A DNA stretch of 64,000 nucleotides from positions 930,001 to 994,000 of the forward strand of contig NZ_QJRG01000047.1 of assembly GCF_004025535.1 (NCBI RefSeq). The letters are read 5' to 3'. This DNA is from Pseudomonas alkylphenolica. GTDB lineage: Bacteria > Pseudomonadota > Gammaproteobacteria > Pseudomonadales > Pseudomonadaceae. The position numbers and the translations under genes are program-made. This document shows, piece by piece, positions 1 to 8,320 of this stretch. Below the pieces are notes generated by a model that worked only from the letters and a program-made list of their open reading frames with translations, did not search any database and was not told the origin of the DNA. Position 1 is the first letter of the stretch. Each line of letters begins with the position of its first letter.

Positions 1-2126
1 TGTTCACGCCGCTGTCGATTGGCGCGACGATCATCTGTCCGGTCCAGTCGACCCTGGTCAACCCGTCAGCACTGGCCGAGTGGATACACCGCCATCATGT
101 GTCGGTGATGCACCTGACCCCGCCACTGGGCAAGCTGATCGAGACCGGGGCGCGGATGAGTGCGCTGACCCTCGATCGCCTGCGCTACTGGTTCTGGGGC
201 GGCGATGCACTGAGTGTTGCGCTGTACCAACAGCTGCGCGCGATTGCGCCTCAAGCCATCAGTGTGAACTTCTACGGCACCACGGAAACCCCGCAGGCGA
301 TGGCCTTTCATCGCGTCGACCCACACGCTGACTACACCAGGATCCCGCTGGGCAAGGGCATTGAAGGGGCGCAACTGCTGGTGGTCAATGAGGCCAGCCA
401 GTTGGTCGACGAAGGCGAAGTGGGCGAAATTCTGATCCGCAGCCCGTATTTGTCCCTGGGCTACTGGGGTGACACCGCCCTGACCGGGGAAAAGTTCGTG
501 ATCAACCCGTTCACCGCTGACCCGGCGGACATCTGTTACCGCACCGGCGACCTGGGCACGTACCTCGCCGATGGCAGTGTCACGTTTCTGGGGCGCGCCG
601 ACAGTCAGGTGAAGATCCGCGGCCATCGCATCGAACTGGTCGAAATCGAAAATGCCATCGCCCGCCATCCGCGGGTCAAACAGTGTGTGGTGCTGGCCAA
701 TAATGACAGCGCGATGCTCCGGCTGGTGGCCTATTGCGTTGCCGCTGAGCCGGTGACGCCGGTTGAACTGCGTGAAGCGCTCAGCGGCGAGTTACCGGAC
801 TACATGGTGCCGGCGTTGTTCGTGTTTCTCGACGCCATCCCGCTGACGCCCAACGGCAAGATCGACAAGCGCGCATTGCCCGCACCCGTCGACACCACGG
901 CAGGACATGCCGCCAGTGCCGGTCTGGCGCTGAAGCTGAGCGAGGCCTGGGCACAAATACTCCAGGTACCGAGCGTCGATGCCAACCTGACCTTTGTGGA
1001 GCTGGGTGGCGATTCACTGTCGTTCGTCCAGGCCTCGATGGTGCTGGAGCAACTGATCGGCCATTTGCCCAACCGCTGGGAACAGATCCCGGTGTGGGAG
1101 CTGGCCGAGCGGGCCAACCAGGCCAAGGCTTCAAAACTGTCGTGGTGGGCCATGGAAACACCGGTGCTGCTGCGGGTCGTGTGCATCGTGCTGATTGTCG
1201 TCGGGCATTTTCGCCAATTCCCGACCTGGATGTTCGGCGGCGAGACCAGCGTACTGTTCATGATTTCCGGCCTCAGCCTGGCAAGGTTCCAGCTCAAGGC
1301 CATCGATGAACGCGGCGACGCGCGCATGCTGATCAAGTCGGTTACCGCCATTGTCGTGCCGACCCTCTTGTACACCGCGCTGACCCAGGCTGTGTTCGAT
1401 ACCGTGCATTGGCAATCGCTGCTGCTGATTTCCAACTGGTTCACCCAGGATCTGGTCGGCCATTTCAACTACTGGTACATCGAAGTGCTGGTTCAGATGC
1501 TGGTGATCACCGGGCTGGTGCTGTCGTTCAAGCGCGTGCGCGCAGTGATCATGGCCAATCCGTTTCGTTGCCTGATGGTCGCTTCCTGCGCACTGGTGGT
1601 GCTGGATGTGCTGCTCAATCGCTGGGTATTCGACGCCTCGGCGCTGTACAACCGGGTACCCCAGCACTACCTGGCGATCATGGTGCTGGGCATGGCGGTG
1701 CACTTTGCCGATTCCACTGCGCAAAAGTGGGGTGCCAGTGCCATGGCCTTGCTGGTGATCGGCGAGCAGGACGCTTTCGCCATGGCGGGCCTTGGCTGGG
1801 AGGCATTTGCCAGTGGCAAGTACATTGACATTGCCTTGCCGGCGGTGCTCGCGCTGATCTGGTTCAAGGCCGTTTCGGTGCCTCGCCTGCTGGCGCGGGC
1901 GGGGGCACTGGTCGCCTCGTCAACCCTGTACATCTACCTGACGCACTTCCAGTTCCAGTCGGTGGCCCGGCGCATCTTCGATCAGCCCGCCTTCTCGGTG
2001 GTGCTGGCCGTCGTCGGTGGGGTGGTGGTGGGGTATTGCTGGAACAAGGGCGTGCGGCTGGTCATGTTGAGCTGGAACAAGGGCCGCAACAAGCGCCTGG
2101 CTGATTCGCTCGAGCGGGTGGCCTGA
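1..2126 (+). CDS. Adenylation-carrier-acyltransferase-3 fusion protein (5' end outside window)
   Basis: The open frame runs in from the left edge, so the N-terminus is missing. Visible domains in order: the C-terminal part of an AMP-forming adenylation domain (YGTTE at about 272-286, RTGDLG, GRADSQVKIRGHRIE, and the catalytic-lysine motif NGKIDKRALP near 850-880); a phosphopantetheine carrier domain with core LGGDSLSF (Ser codon 1014-1016); then a membrane domain from about 1140 to 2080 with roughly ten hydrophobic segments. The first membrane helix has an Arg followed ten residues later by His (RVVCIVLIVVGH), the R-x10-H signature of acyltransferase-3 proteins. Inference: an acid is adenylated, loaded on the carrier and passed to an acceptor at the membrane, a one-protein analogue of the Dlt logic. 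No condensation or thioesterase domain is visible. The substrate is unknown. Confidence 0.85.
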   Translation, partial: FTPLSIGATIICPVQSTLVNPSALAEWIHRHHVSVMHLTPPLGKLIETGARMSALTLDRLRYWFWGGDALSVALYQQLRAIAPQAISVNFYGTTETPQAMAFHRVDPHADYTRIPLGKGIEGAQLLVVNEASQLVDEGEVGEILIRSPYLSLGYWGDTALTGEKFVINPFTADPADICYRTGDLGTYLADGSVTFLGRADSQVKIRGHRIELVEIENAIARHPRVKQCVVLANNDSAMLRLVAYCVAAEPVTPVELREALSGELPDYMVPALFVFLDAIPLTPNGKIDKRALPAPVDTTAGHAASAGLALKLSEAWAQILQVPSVDANLTFVELGGDSLSFVQASMVLEQLIGHLPNRWEQIPVWELAERANQAKASKLSWWAMETPVLLRVVCIVLIVVGHFRQFPTWMFGGETSVLFMISGLSLARFQLKAIDERGDARMLIKSVTAIVVPTLLYTALTQAVFDTVHWQSLLLISNWFTQDLVGHFNYWYIEVLVQMLVITGLVLSFKRVRAVIMANPFRCLMVASCALVVLDVLLNRWVFDASALYNRVPQHYLAIMVLGMAVHFADSTAQKWGASAMALLVIGEQDAFAMAGLGWEAFASGKYIDIALPAVLALIWFKAVSVPRLLARAGALVASSTLYIYLTHFQFQSVARRIFDQPAFSVVLAVVGGVVVGYCWNKGVRLVMLSWNKGRNKRLADSLERVA

Positions 2127-2146
2127 CGGGGAGGGGGTGGCGTCAG

Positions 2147-2171
2147 AGGCTGATGTGCAAGGCATCAGCCT
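2147..2171 (+). terminator. Hairpin after the acyltransferase fusion gene
   Basis: Perfect 9-bp arms AGGCTGATG and CATCAGCCT with a 7-nt loop begin 20 bp past the stop codon. The following sequence (TTCGCTAATTTGTTTC) is only moderately T-rich, so this is a plausible but weak Rho-independent terminator. Confidence 0.5.
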
Positions 2172-2335
2172 TTCGCTAATTTGTTTCAAAACTTTACCCT
2201 GGCTTACACACTCTTTACACCGATCAGCGCTACCATTTGCCGCCTCACCATACCGAACAATTGCCCCTCGTGAACAGGCCGGCGCGCCTGCTTGCACGCC
2301 GCTGCCTGGGCCACGAAACCACGGACGTCTCTGCC

Positions 2336-2836
2336 TTGAAAAACCTGATCAACCGTTACGCCACGCCACTGACCACCGGCTTCTTCATCGTCTCCATGGT
2401 GTCGGGTGTGGCGCTGTTCTTCCATTGGGCGCCGGGGCTGTTTCATGGCATGCATGAATGGCTGAGCATGGTGTTGCTGGTGCCGTTTGTGCTGCACCTG
2501 TGGAAGAACTGGGGGCCGATGATGGGCTATGTCAAACGCAAGTCGCTGTTCGCACCAGTGCTGCTTTCGCTGTTGGTAGCGGTGCCTTTCGCGATTCCGT
2601 CTGGCGGCGGTCGGCAGGGCGGCAATCCTGCGTTTGCAGTCGTCCAGCTGGTGACCAACGCACCGCTGGCTGACAGCGCGGCACTGTTCAAGAGCACCCC
2701 TGACGAGTTGATTACCCGCCTGCGTCGCCAGGGGCTTTCGGTGAACTCGTCCAGCGACACCCTGAACCAGATCGCGCAGTCGGCGCAGCTGCAACCTGCG
2801 CAACTGATCGCGCAATTGATGAATGAGCGGCGCTAA
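2336..2836 (+). CDS. DUF4405-type small membrane protein
   Basis: About 166 residues from a TTG start at 2336 (protein begins MKNLINRYATPLTTG). Earlier in-frame GTG (2270) and TTG (2237) codons exist, but the stretch they would add is Arg/Pro-rich and not membrane-like. Two to three N-terminal hydrophobic segments contain HWAPGLFHGMHEW and HLWKNW, the His-bearing helices typical of DUF4405/cytochrome b561-like proteins, followed by a soluble C-terminal tail of about 80 residues. The role is unknown; heme or quinone contact is possible from the conserved histidines. It stands alone, between a hairpin and a convergent oxidoreductase gene. Confidence 0.7.
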   Translation: MKNLINRYATPLTTGFFIVSMVSGVALFFHWAPGLFHGMHEWLSMVLLVPFVLHLWKNWGPMMGYVKRKSLFAPVLLSLLVAVPFAIPSGGGRQGGNPAFAVVQLVTNAPLADSAALFKSTPDELITRLRRQGLSVNSSSDTLNQIAQSAQLQPAQLIAQLMNERR

Positions 2837-2845
2837 CGGGGTCGG

Positions 2846-3835
2846 TCAGACGGTCACCACCACCTTGCCGATCTGCTGGTTGGCTTCAAGGAAGCGGTGG
2901 GCATCCTGAATGTCTGCCAAGGCAAAGGTCTTGGCAATGATCGGTCGCAACGCACCTGACTCCAGCCCCTGCAGAATGAATGCTTTGGCCCGCGCCAGGG
3001 CGGCAGGGTCAGAAACGATCTCGGCATAGAGATAGCCCTTGAGGGTCAGGCTCTTGCCCAGCACGGTGAACAGCGGAAACGGGGTAGGTTCGGGGCTGAG
3101 CGCACCGTACTCAAGCAGAATGCCACCGCGCGCCATGCTGCGGGTGAGGGGCTCGAAGGACGGCCCACCGACGGGGTCGAATACCACCCGAGCACCCTGG
3201 CCATCGGTCAGCGCCATGACCCGCTCGACGATGTCTTCCTCGTCACTGACGATGACATGGGCGGCGCCGGCATCGAGCAGTGCCTGTTGTTTGGCCCGGG
3301 TGCGGGTGATGGCGATCGCCGTGGCACCGACACTACGCGCCATCTGAAAGGCGGCCAGCCCGACGCTGCTCGACGCGGCCGTCACCAGCACGAAATCGCC
3401 CTGGCGCAGTTTCGCCTGATCGATCAGTGCGCCCCACGCGGTCACATACTGCATCCACGATGCAGCGACCTCCTCGAACGACAGATTCGCCGGGCTTTTC
3501 ACCACCAGGTGCGCCGGCACATTCGCCAGCTCCCCATAGGTGCCCCAGCGGGCGATATCCAGCGGTGGGATCAGACCGACAGCATCGCCGACGTTAACCT
3601 CGTTAACCGCGCTGCCCACTGCAACCACAACGCCAGCCGCCTCGTAGCCCAGACGGCTGGGGAACTCGGCTTCCTGCAAGTAGGCGTGATTGCGGAACAT
3701 CACTTCAGCGCGGTTCAGGCCGATGGCCTTGACGCTGATTTGCACTTCGTCTGCCGCCGGTGCCTGTACCTGCAGGTCTTCCAGCTTGAGAACGTTGGCG
3801 TCGCCGTATTCATGGATTCTGACAATGCGTGCCAT
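2846..3835 (-). CDS. Zinc-independent medium-chain NAD(P)H oxidoreductase (quinone-reductase type)
   Basis: 329 residues from ATG at 3835 (MARIVRIHEYG). The sequence follows the MDR/quinone oxidoreductase plan: an N-terminal GroES-like fold (GLNRAEVMFRNHAY, RLGYEAAGVV) and a Rossmann fold with VTAASSSVGLAAFQMA as the nucleotide-binding loop. The catalytic-zinc and structural-zinc cysteine sets of true alcohol dehydrogenases are absent, which favours an enoyl/quinone reductase activity. A LysR gene starts divergently 108 bp away and probably controls it, a common arrangement in Pseudomonas. A longer start at 3895 was rejected because the added residues are not family-like. The substrate is not determined. 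Confidence 0.88.
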   Translation of the reverse strand: MARIVRIHEYGDANVLKLEDLQVQAPAADEVQISVKAIGLNRAEVMFRNHAYLQEAEFPSRLGYEAAGVVVAVGSAVNEVNVGDAVGLIPPLDIARWGTYGELANVPAHLVVKSPANLSFEEVAASWMQYVTAWGALIDQAKLRQGDFVLVTAASSSVGLAAFQMARSVGATAIAITRTRAKQQALLDAGAAHVIVSDEEDIVERVMALTDGQGARVVFDPVGGPSFEPLTRSMARGGILLEYGALSPEPTPFPLFTVLGKSLTLKGYLYAEIVSDPAALARAKAFILQGLESGALRPIIAKTFALADIQDAHRFLEANQQIGKVVVTV

Positions 3836-3943
3836 GGTAGATGCCTCTTCGTAAGTGGGGGTGAACGTGGGTAGAAATTTAGGCGTTGGTTCCACCCGGA
3901 TAAAGGCCTACGATGGCTCAATACTAGAAACAAAAGGTTTGTA

Positions 3944-4834
3944 ATGGATCGCCTGACGCAAATGGCTACCTTCGTCAAAGCGGTGGAGACGGGCTCGTTT
4001 AGCGCCGCCGCAGACGACCTCAACCTGTCACCGCAACTGGTGGGCAAGCAGGTGAAAATGCTTGAACAGCACCTGGGCGTGTCGCTGCTCAACCGCACCA
4101 CACGCCGCCAGAGCCTGACCGACTTCGGCCAGGCATTCTATCAGCGCGCCAAGGTCATCCTCGCCGACATGCAGGCGGCGGAAAGCCTGGCCGCAGTGAC
4201 CCGTGGTGTACCCAGCGGACGCCTGCGCATCAACGCCCCCGTGACCTTTGGCATGCATACCCTGTCGCCACGCCTGCTGGAGTACATGCTCAAGTACCCG
4301 CAGGTATCGGTCGACCTGACGCTGTCGAACGAACTGGTCGACGTGGTTGATGACGGTTACGACGTGGTGTTTCGCATTGGCGAGCTGTCCAGCAGCGGGC
4401 TCAAGGCGCTGACGTTGGCGCCTTACCGGCTGGTGCTGTGTGCTGCACCGTCCTACCTTGCACAACGCCCGCCGATTACCAATCCGTGGCAGTTGCAGCA
4501 GCACGAGTGCCTGGGCTTCGCGTATTCCGATGGCAGGTCGTGGTGGAGCTTTGACGGACCTGAAGGACGAATTGATGTGCCGATTACAAGCAGATTGACG
4601 ATTAATCAGGGGGACCCATTGCTGGCTGCGGCCGTCGCGGGGCTGGGGATCGTGCTGCAACCGCTGGAGCTGGTCAGGAATGCCCTGCAAGCCGGCACGC
4701 TGGTGACGCTGCTGCCGCAGTACCCTGTACCGACGTCCCCGATGCACGCCCTGTATGCGCCCGATAAGCGCCTGACGCCCAAACTGCGCAGTTTCCTCGA
4801 CTTTGCCATTGAAGCATTTGCACACAGGTCTTGA
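3944..4834 (+). CDS. LysR-family transcriptional regulator
   Basis: 296 residues. The N-terminal winged helix-turn-helix (MDRLTQMATFVKAVETGSF, then SAAADDLNLSPQLVGKQV) is followed by NRTTRRQSLTDFGQAFYQRA, the linker typical of the CrgA/DmlR subgroup, and an effector-binding domain from about residue 90. It is divergent from the MDR oxidoreductase at 2846-3835. The 108-bp shared intergenic region would hold the operator, though I see no clear T-N11-A dyad. The natural inducer is unknown. Confidence 0.92.
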   Translation: MDRLTQMATFVKAVETGSFSAAADDLNLSPQLVGKQVKMLEQHLGVSLLNRTTRRQSLTDFGQAFYQRAKVILADMQAAESLAAVTRGVPSGRLRINAPVTFGMHTLSPRLLEYMLKYPQVSVDLTLSNELVDVVDDGYDVVFRIGELSSSGLKALTLAPYRLVLCAAPSYLAQRPPITNPWQLQQHECLGFAYSDGRSWWSFDGPEGRIDVPITSRLTINQGDPLLAAAVAGLGIVLQPLELVRNALQAGTLVTLLPQYPVPTSPMHALYAPDKRLTPKLRSFLDFAIEAFAHRS

Positions 4835-4899
4835 TTATCGGGCTTGCATCAGCGATAAGCCCTCGCTTCATTAGCGTGGGGTAACACCGGGTGGCATCA

Positions 4900-5280
4900 A
4901 TGAAACGCAAACACGCGGGTATGGAACGAGAATTGGCGCGAGCGCTGACCCATGCCTGTGAAGTGGCCAAAGGTGAACTTGTCGGCTTTGAGTGGCTTAC
5001 CCACCGGGTCGACTATGAGCGCTTTCCAGAGAGCTTGATGGTTACCTGGGTGTTCGATACCGACAGCAACATGAACGCCGCTGCCGCCAGCCCAGGTGCT
5101 GTGAGGATGCAGGCACTGACGCTGGAAGCCTTTGCGGACATCGGCATTACCGTGTCCGCGATCGCCACCCACCTGGAGATGGACTCCGAGGAGCGCTGCG
5201 CCGCGACACACGGGGGGAACTGGGCCGCACGATTGAACGCACGGCAACGTTCAGGGGGCAAGCATGGCCAAAGACATTGA
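4900..5280 (+). CDS. Conserved hypothetical protein, about 126 aa
   Basis: I do not recognise the family. From ATG 4900 (a GTG at 4891 is an alternative) the protein begins MKRKHAGMERE and is soluble and mixed alpha/beta, with a central ESLMVTWVFDTDSNMNAA stretch. No metal or nucleotide motif is evident. Its 3' end overlaps the next gene (DUF1289, start 5264) by 17 bp in another frame, which suggests translational coupling and a joint role. Codon use matches the neighbours. Confidence 0.7.
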   Translation: MKRKHAGMERELARALTHACEVAKGELVGFEWLTHRVDYERFPESLMVTWVFDTDSNMNAAAASPGAVRMQALTLEAFADIGITVSAIATHLEMDSEERCAATHGGNWAARLNARQRSGGKHGQRH

Positions 5281-5449
5281 AAACCCCTGTGTATCGCTGT
5301 GCCAGTTGAACAGCGAAATGTGCGTGAGCTGTGGGCGCACCCGCGAAGAAATTCGCAAGTGGCGAGGGATGAAACGGCCGGAAAAAATGGCCACGGTGCA
5401 GAAAGCCAGCGCGCGGATGAAGAGCATCAACAAAAAGAAAAGAAACTGA
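5264..5449 (+). CDS. DUF1289 family small cysteine-rich protein
   Basis: 61 residues beginning MAKDIENPCVSLCQL. Four cysteines are arranged C-x3-C (positions 9 and 13) and C-x2-C (20 and 23, CVSCGRT), followed by EEIRKWRGM, the DUF1289 signature. The tail is strongly basic (KSINKKKRN). The family probably binds a metal or Fe-S cluster; function unproven. A good ribosome site (AGGGGG) lies 5 nt before the ATG, inside the preceding gene. Confidence 0.88.
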   Translation: MAKDIENPCVSLCQLNSEMCVSCGRTREEIRKWRGMKRPEKMATVQKASARMKSINKKKRN

Positions 5450-5569
5450 GTAGAAGCGGATTTCCCGGGACGCCGGACCGCCGCGATGGTATGTGCAACA
5501 GGCCCGTTTCCGAGTTGCACTTCCGGCCGCCTTCGCGGCGGTCCGGCGTCCCGGTAAACCCGCTCCCAC
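5450..5569. repeat. 120-bp REP-type inverted repeat with nested hairpin
   Basis: Left arm 5450-5485 and right arm 5534-5569 are reverse complements at 32 of 36 positions. The inner 19 bp (5467-5485 against 5534-5552) match perfectly. The outer ends read GTAGAAGCGG and GTGGGAGCGG, the usual start of Pseudomonas REP units. A second perfect hairpin, GTGCAAC (5493-5499) with GTTGCAC (5514-5520), sits inside. It begins one base after the DUF1289 stop, so it may also end or stabilise that transcript. Confidence 0.85.
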
Positions 5570-5620
5570 ATGGCGCGCAGCTGATATCATCTGCGCATTC
5601 ACAATGCTGAGTAAGAAAGC

Positions 5621-5782
5621 ATGAACCGCCGCAAGAAAATCAAGCAGCTACTGACTGCGCACGCGAAAAAGGCCAGCGCCAAGCTGGCGCCGAAAAACAA
5701 ACCCAAATACATCAGCAAAGCCGATCGGGCAAAGCTGGAGGCTGAAGCCAGCCAGGCCCCCGAGACGCCGCAGGAGAACTGA
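5621..5782 (+). CDS. DUF2986 family small basic protein (53 aa)
   Basis: 53 residues from ATG 5621, beginning MNRRKKIKQLLTAHAKKA and followed by APKNKPKYISKADRAKLEAE. This Lys/Arg-rich N-terminal half with KPKYISKADRA is the DUF2986 signature of small Pseudomonas/Shewanella proteins. It is predicted helical, and RNA or ribosome association is possible from the charge but unproven. The stop at 5782 lies 1 bp from the end of the convergent DUF2252 gene. Confidence 0.85.
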   Translation: MNRRKKIKQLLTAHAKKASAKLAPKNKPKYISKADRAKLEAEASQAPETPQEN

Positions 5783-5783
5783 G

Positions 5784-7190
5784 CTACGGCTGATGGTCAG
5801 CGGCAAAATCGGCCTCCGAACGCGCCAGCAAACGCCCCTGACGGCAGGCCAGCTGAAAGCGTTCGTAGTCGCGCTCGTTCTGCTCGGCATAGGTGAGCGC
5901 GAACTCGTACATGGCCTCGGCCAGCGCATCGCTTTTGCCGATATAGCCACTGATTTGCGGCGCACAACCTGACGCTTTGGCGTGGGCGCGTGCCAGGGCA
6001 CGGCCACAGACCCTGCCGTAAGCCGCAAAGGTGTCGGCATCGAACATTTCAAGTTCGGCTGAAATTTTCATGTCGCGCAACTGCCGGACGTAAAAGTGAC
6101 GCCCCAAAGGGCCGGTGGTCCAGCCGAGGAACAGGTCGCTTGCCGACTGCATCACCCGCTGGCCTTCGACAACCCGTTGGCCCTGATGCTTCACCCGGTA
6201 CCGCGCCTTGACGTAGTTGGCGATCACCGAACGTCGTGCTTCCTTGAACTGCAGGAACAGCGGCGATCCTTGATCGTCGTTCAACAGGGCTACCAGGCAG
6301 CGCGTACCGACGCTACCGACACCCACCACTTTGAACGCCAGGTCCTGGACCTTGAAGCGCGCCAGCAGATGGCGCCGGTCAGGCTGCAGGGTGGCGCGGT
6401 ATTCGCGCAGGGCTTTCTCCAGGTGCTTGCGCCAGTCCGAGTCGTGCAGCCAGTCATCGTCGGCGTCCAGCAGGGTAGTGCTGCCATGCAGGTGGAATAT
6501 TTCCGGTAGATCGTCGCGAATGATCAGGCGGCCCTGGGCATCCCGTTCTGTGATTCTCGGCAACAGCTCGGCATGGGTGCGCCGTTCGGCTTTGGCGATG
6601 GCCCGTTCGACATGTTCGAGGGCCGTCTTGCTTGCCTGCTTGCGCAGATCTTCGTAAGTGATTGCGCCGTACCAGGTCTCCAGCGCGCTTTGTTCGGCGC
6701 ACTCAAGCATGGTCTGCTGATACGAACGCATCACTTCAAGGCACACCGCTTCGCCCACCGAGTCGCCATGGCGCAGGTCGCGGGCGGCTACCAGAAAGCT
6801 CGCCACCAGGCGTTTGAGGTCCCATTCCCAGGGCCCGGGGTGGGTTTCGTCAAAGTCGTTGACGCTGAACACCAGGTTGCGTTCCGGGGTGGCGAAGCCG
6901 CCAAAGTTCATCAGATGGCAATCACCGCAGATCGGTGACACCAGGCCCATGGTCGGCGTGCCGGCGAGGTCGTGCGCCTGCAGCAAGGCGTTACCGCGGT
7001 AGAAGGTGAACGGCGACACTAGCATGCGCCCGTAGCGCAGGGCGACCAGCGACTTGACGCGCCCTTCGCTGGAGGCCTTGATCAGCGGGATCGGGTTGCG
7101 GCTGACGTTGCCGACGATCGCCTGGGTACTGCGCGGACAGTGTTTGCGTGCATCGCGGCCTTCCTTGAAGCGATCTTTGAGCGTAGCCAT
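5784..7190 (-). CDS. DUF2252 family protein (kinase-like fold)
   Basis: 468 residues from ATG 7190 (MATLKDRFKEGRDARK). Two motifs are clear: ICGDCHLMNFGG and SVNDFDETHPGPWEWDLKR. They resemble the catalytic loop (GDxHxxN) and metal-binding DFD of aminoglycoside/maltose phosphotransferases, and DUF2252 is thought to share that fold. Further conserved blocks are VGVGSVGTRC and KEARRS. The substrate is unknown. It is a single gene, convergent with DUF2986. An upstream in-frame extension to 7331 was rejected as low-complexity and lacking a family match. Confidence 0.88.
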   Translation of the reverse strand: MATLKDRFKEGRDARKHCPRSTQAIVGNVSRNPIPLIKASSEGRVKSLVALRYGRMLVSPFTFYRGNALLQAHDLAGTPTMGLVSPICGDCHLMNFGGFATPERNLVFSVNDFDETHPGPWEWDLKRLVASFLVAARDLRHGDSVGEAVCLEVMRSYQQTMLECAEQSALETWYGAITYEDLRKQASKTALEHVERAIAKAERRTHAELLPRITERDAQGRLIIRDDLPEIFHLHGSTTLLDADDDWLHDSDWRKHLEKALREYRATLQPDRRHLLARFKVQDLAFKVVGVGSVGTRCLVALLNDDQGSPLFLQFKEARRSVIANYVKARYRVKHQGQRVVEGQRVMQSASDLFLGWTTGPLGRHFYVRQLRDMKISAELEMFDADTFAAYGRVCGRALARAHAKASGCAPQISGYIGKSDALAEAMYEFALTYAEQNERDYERFQLACRQGRLLARSEADFAADHQP

Positions 7191-7426
7191 GGGGGAACTC
7201 TGCGGACGGGTAATGTGACTGAGTGTAGAAGGGGAATGCAGGACAAACGGTGGGCCGGCGAAGCTGGCGGTGCACGTCAGTGCGTGAATGTTGTCGCCGG
7301 GGCTCGAAAAAGGCGCGCGCTCAGGGTACAAATAAGCGCTTCAATCGGTTCGGGAACAGGAAGTCCTCGCCGCCGCCATGGATGATCGGGCATTGATCAA
7401 TACACATGAACCGGACTTCCTGACCT

Positions 7427-8290
7427 ATGCCTGTGGACCTGCAAGCACTCTTCCCGAAGCTGATTCATCTGATGCTGGACACGGTTTTCGTGGTCGACAG
7501 GGACAATCAGATCGTATTTGTCAGCGATGCCTGCGAGGCATTGCTCGGGTACCGCGCCGACGAACTGACGGGCACGCCGATTACCAACTACATTCACCCC
7601 GACGACCTGTCGGCCACTCAGGCCTCGATTGTCCGCGTGATGAATGGCCAGTCCCACGTCGACTTCCGCAATCGTTACCTGCGCAAGGATGGAGCAGTCG
7701 TGCATATTCTGTGGGCGGCGCACTGGTCTGACGAGGTGGGCGCGCGGATCGGTGTCGCCCGTAACGTCACGGCCCTCCGGCAAGCCGAGGAGGAGCTGCA
7801 TTTTCTCGCACACCATGATCCGCTCACCCACCTGACCAACCGCTCGCTGTTCACGGACCGGCTGGACTCGGCCCTGCGTTCGGCCCACCGTCACCAGAAC
7901 ACCCTGGCGTTGCTGTTTCTCGATATCGACGACTTCAAGGGCATCAATGATGCCCATGGGCATGTCATCGGCGACCGGGTGTTGCGCACCGTTGCCCGGC
8001 GTCTGGAAGGCTGCGTACGCGAAACCGACACGGTGGCGCGCATGGGCGGTGATGAGTTCACGCTGCTGCTGACCGACATCCAGTCGCCGGATGCCGTGTA
8101 CGAGAAGATCAGGCAGATTCTCGCGGTCTTGTCCGAGCCGCTCGGTGCTGAATTCGAGGGCATGGACATGCCGTCCTGCAGTATCGGCGTGGCGTTTTAC
8201 CCCGCCGACGGGGAAGATGCCGATACCTTGCTGCGTCATGCCGATGGCGATATGTACCGGATCAAACGCCACCGTTCAGTGACGGGGTGA
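7427..8290 (+). CDS. PAS-GGDEF diguanylate cyclase
   Basis: 287 residues. A PAS sensor domain (about residues 8-125: DTVFVVDRDNQIVFVSDAC, GYRADELTG, then a PAC-like end RNVTALRQAEEEL) is followed by a GGDEF domain starting HHDPLTHLTNRSLF. The active site reads ARMGGDEFTLLL. An inhibitory I-site RETD lies five residues before GGDEF, so product feedback by c-di-GMP is expected. No EAL domain or membrane segment is present, so it is a cytoplasmic enzyme making c-di-GMP from two GTP. No partner gene is adjacent. Confidence 0.94.
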   Translation: MPVDLQALFPKLIHLMLDTVFVVDRDNQIVFVSDACEALLGYRADELTGTPITNYIHPDDLSATQASIVRVMNGQSHVDFRNRYLRKDGAVVHILWAAHWSDEVGARIGVARNVTALRQAEEELHFLAHHDPLTHLTNRSLFTDRLDSALRSAHRHQNTLALLFLDIDDFKGINDAHGHVIGDRVLRTVARRLEGCVRETDTVARMGGDEFTLLLTDIQSPDAVYEKIRQILAVLSEPLGAEFEGMDMPSCSIGVAFYPADGEDADTLLRHADGDMYRIKRHRSVTG

Positions 8291-8320
8291 TGCTGTCGGC
8301 ATCACGTCATAGCAAACAGG

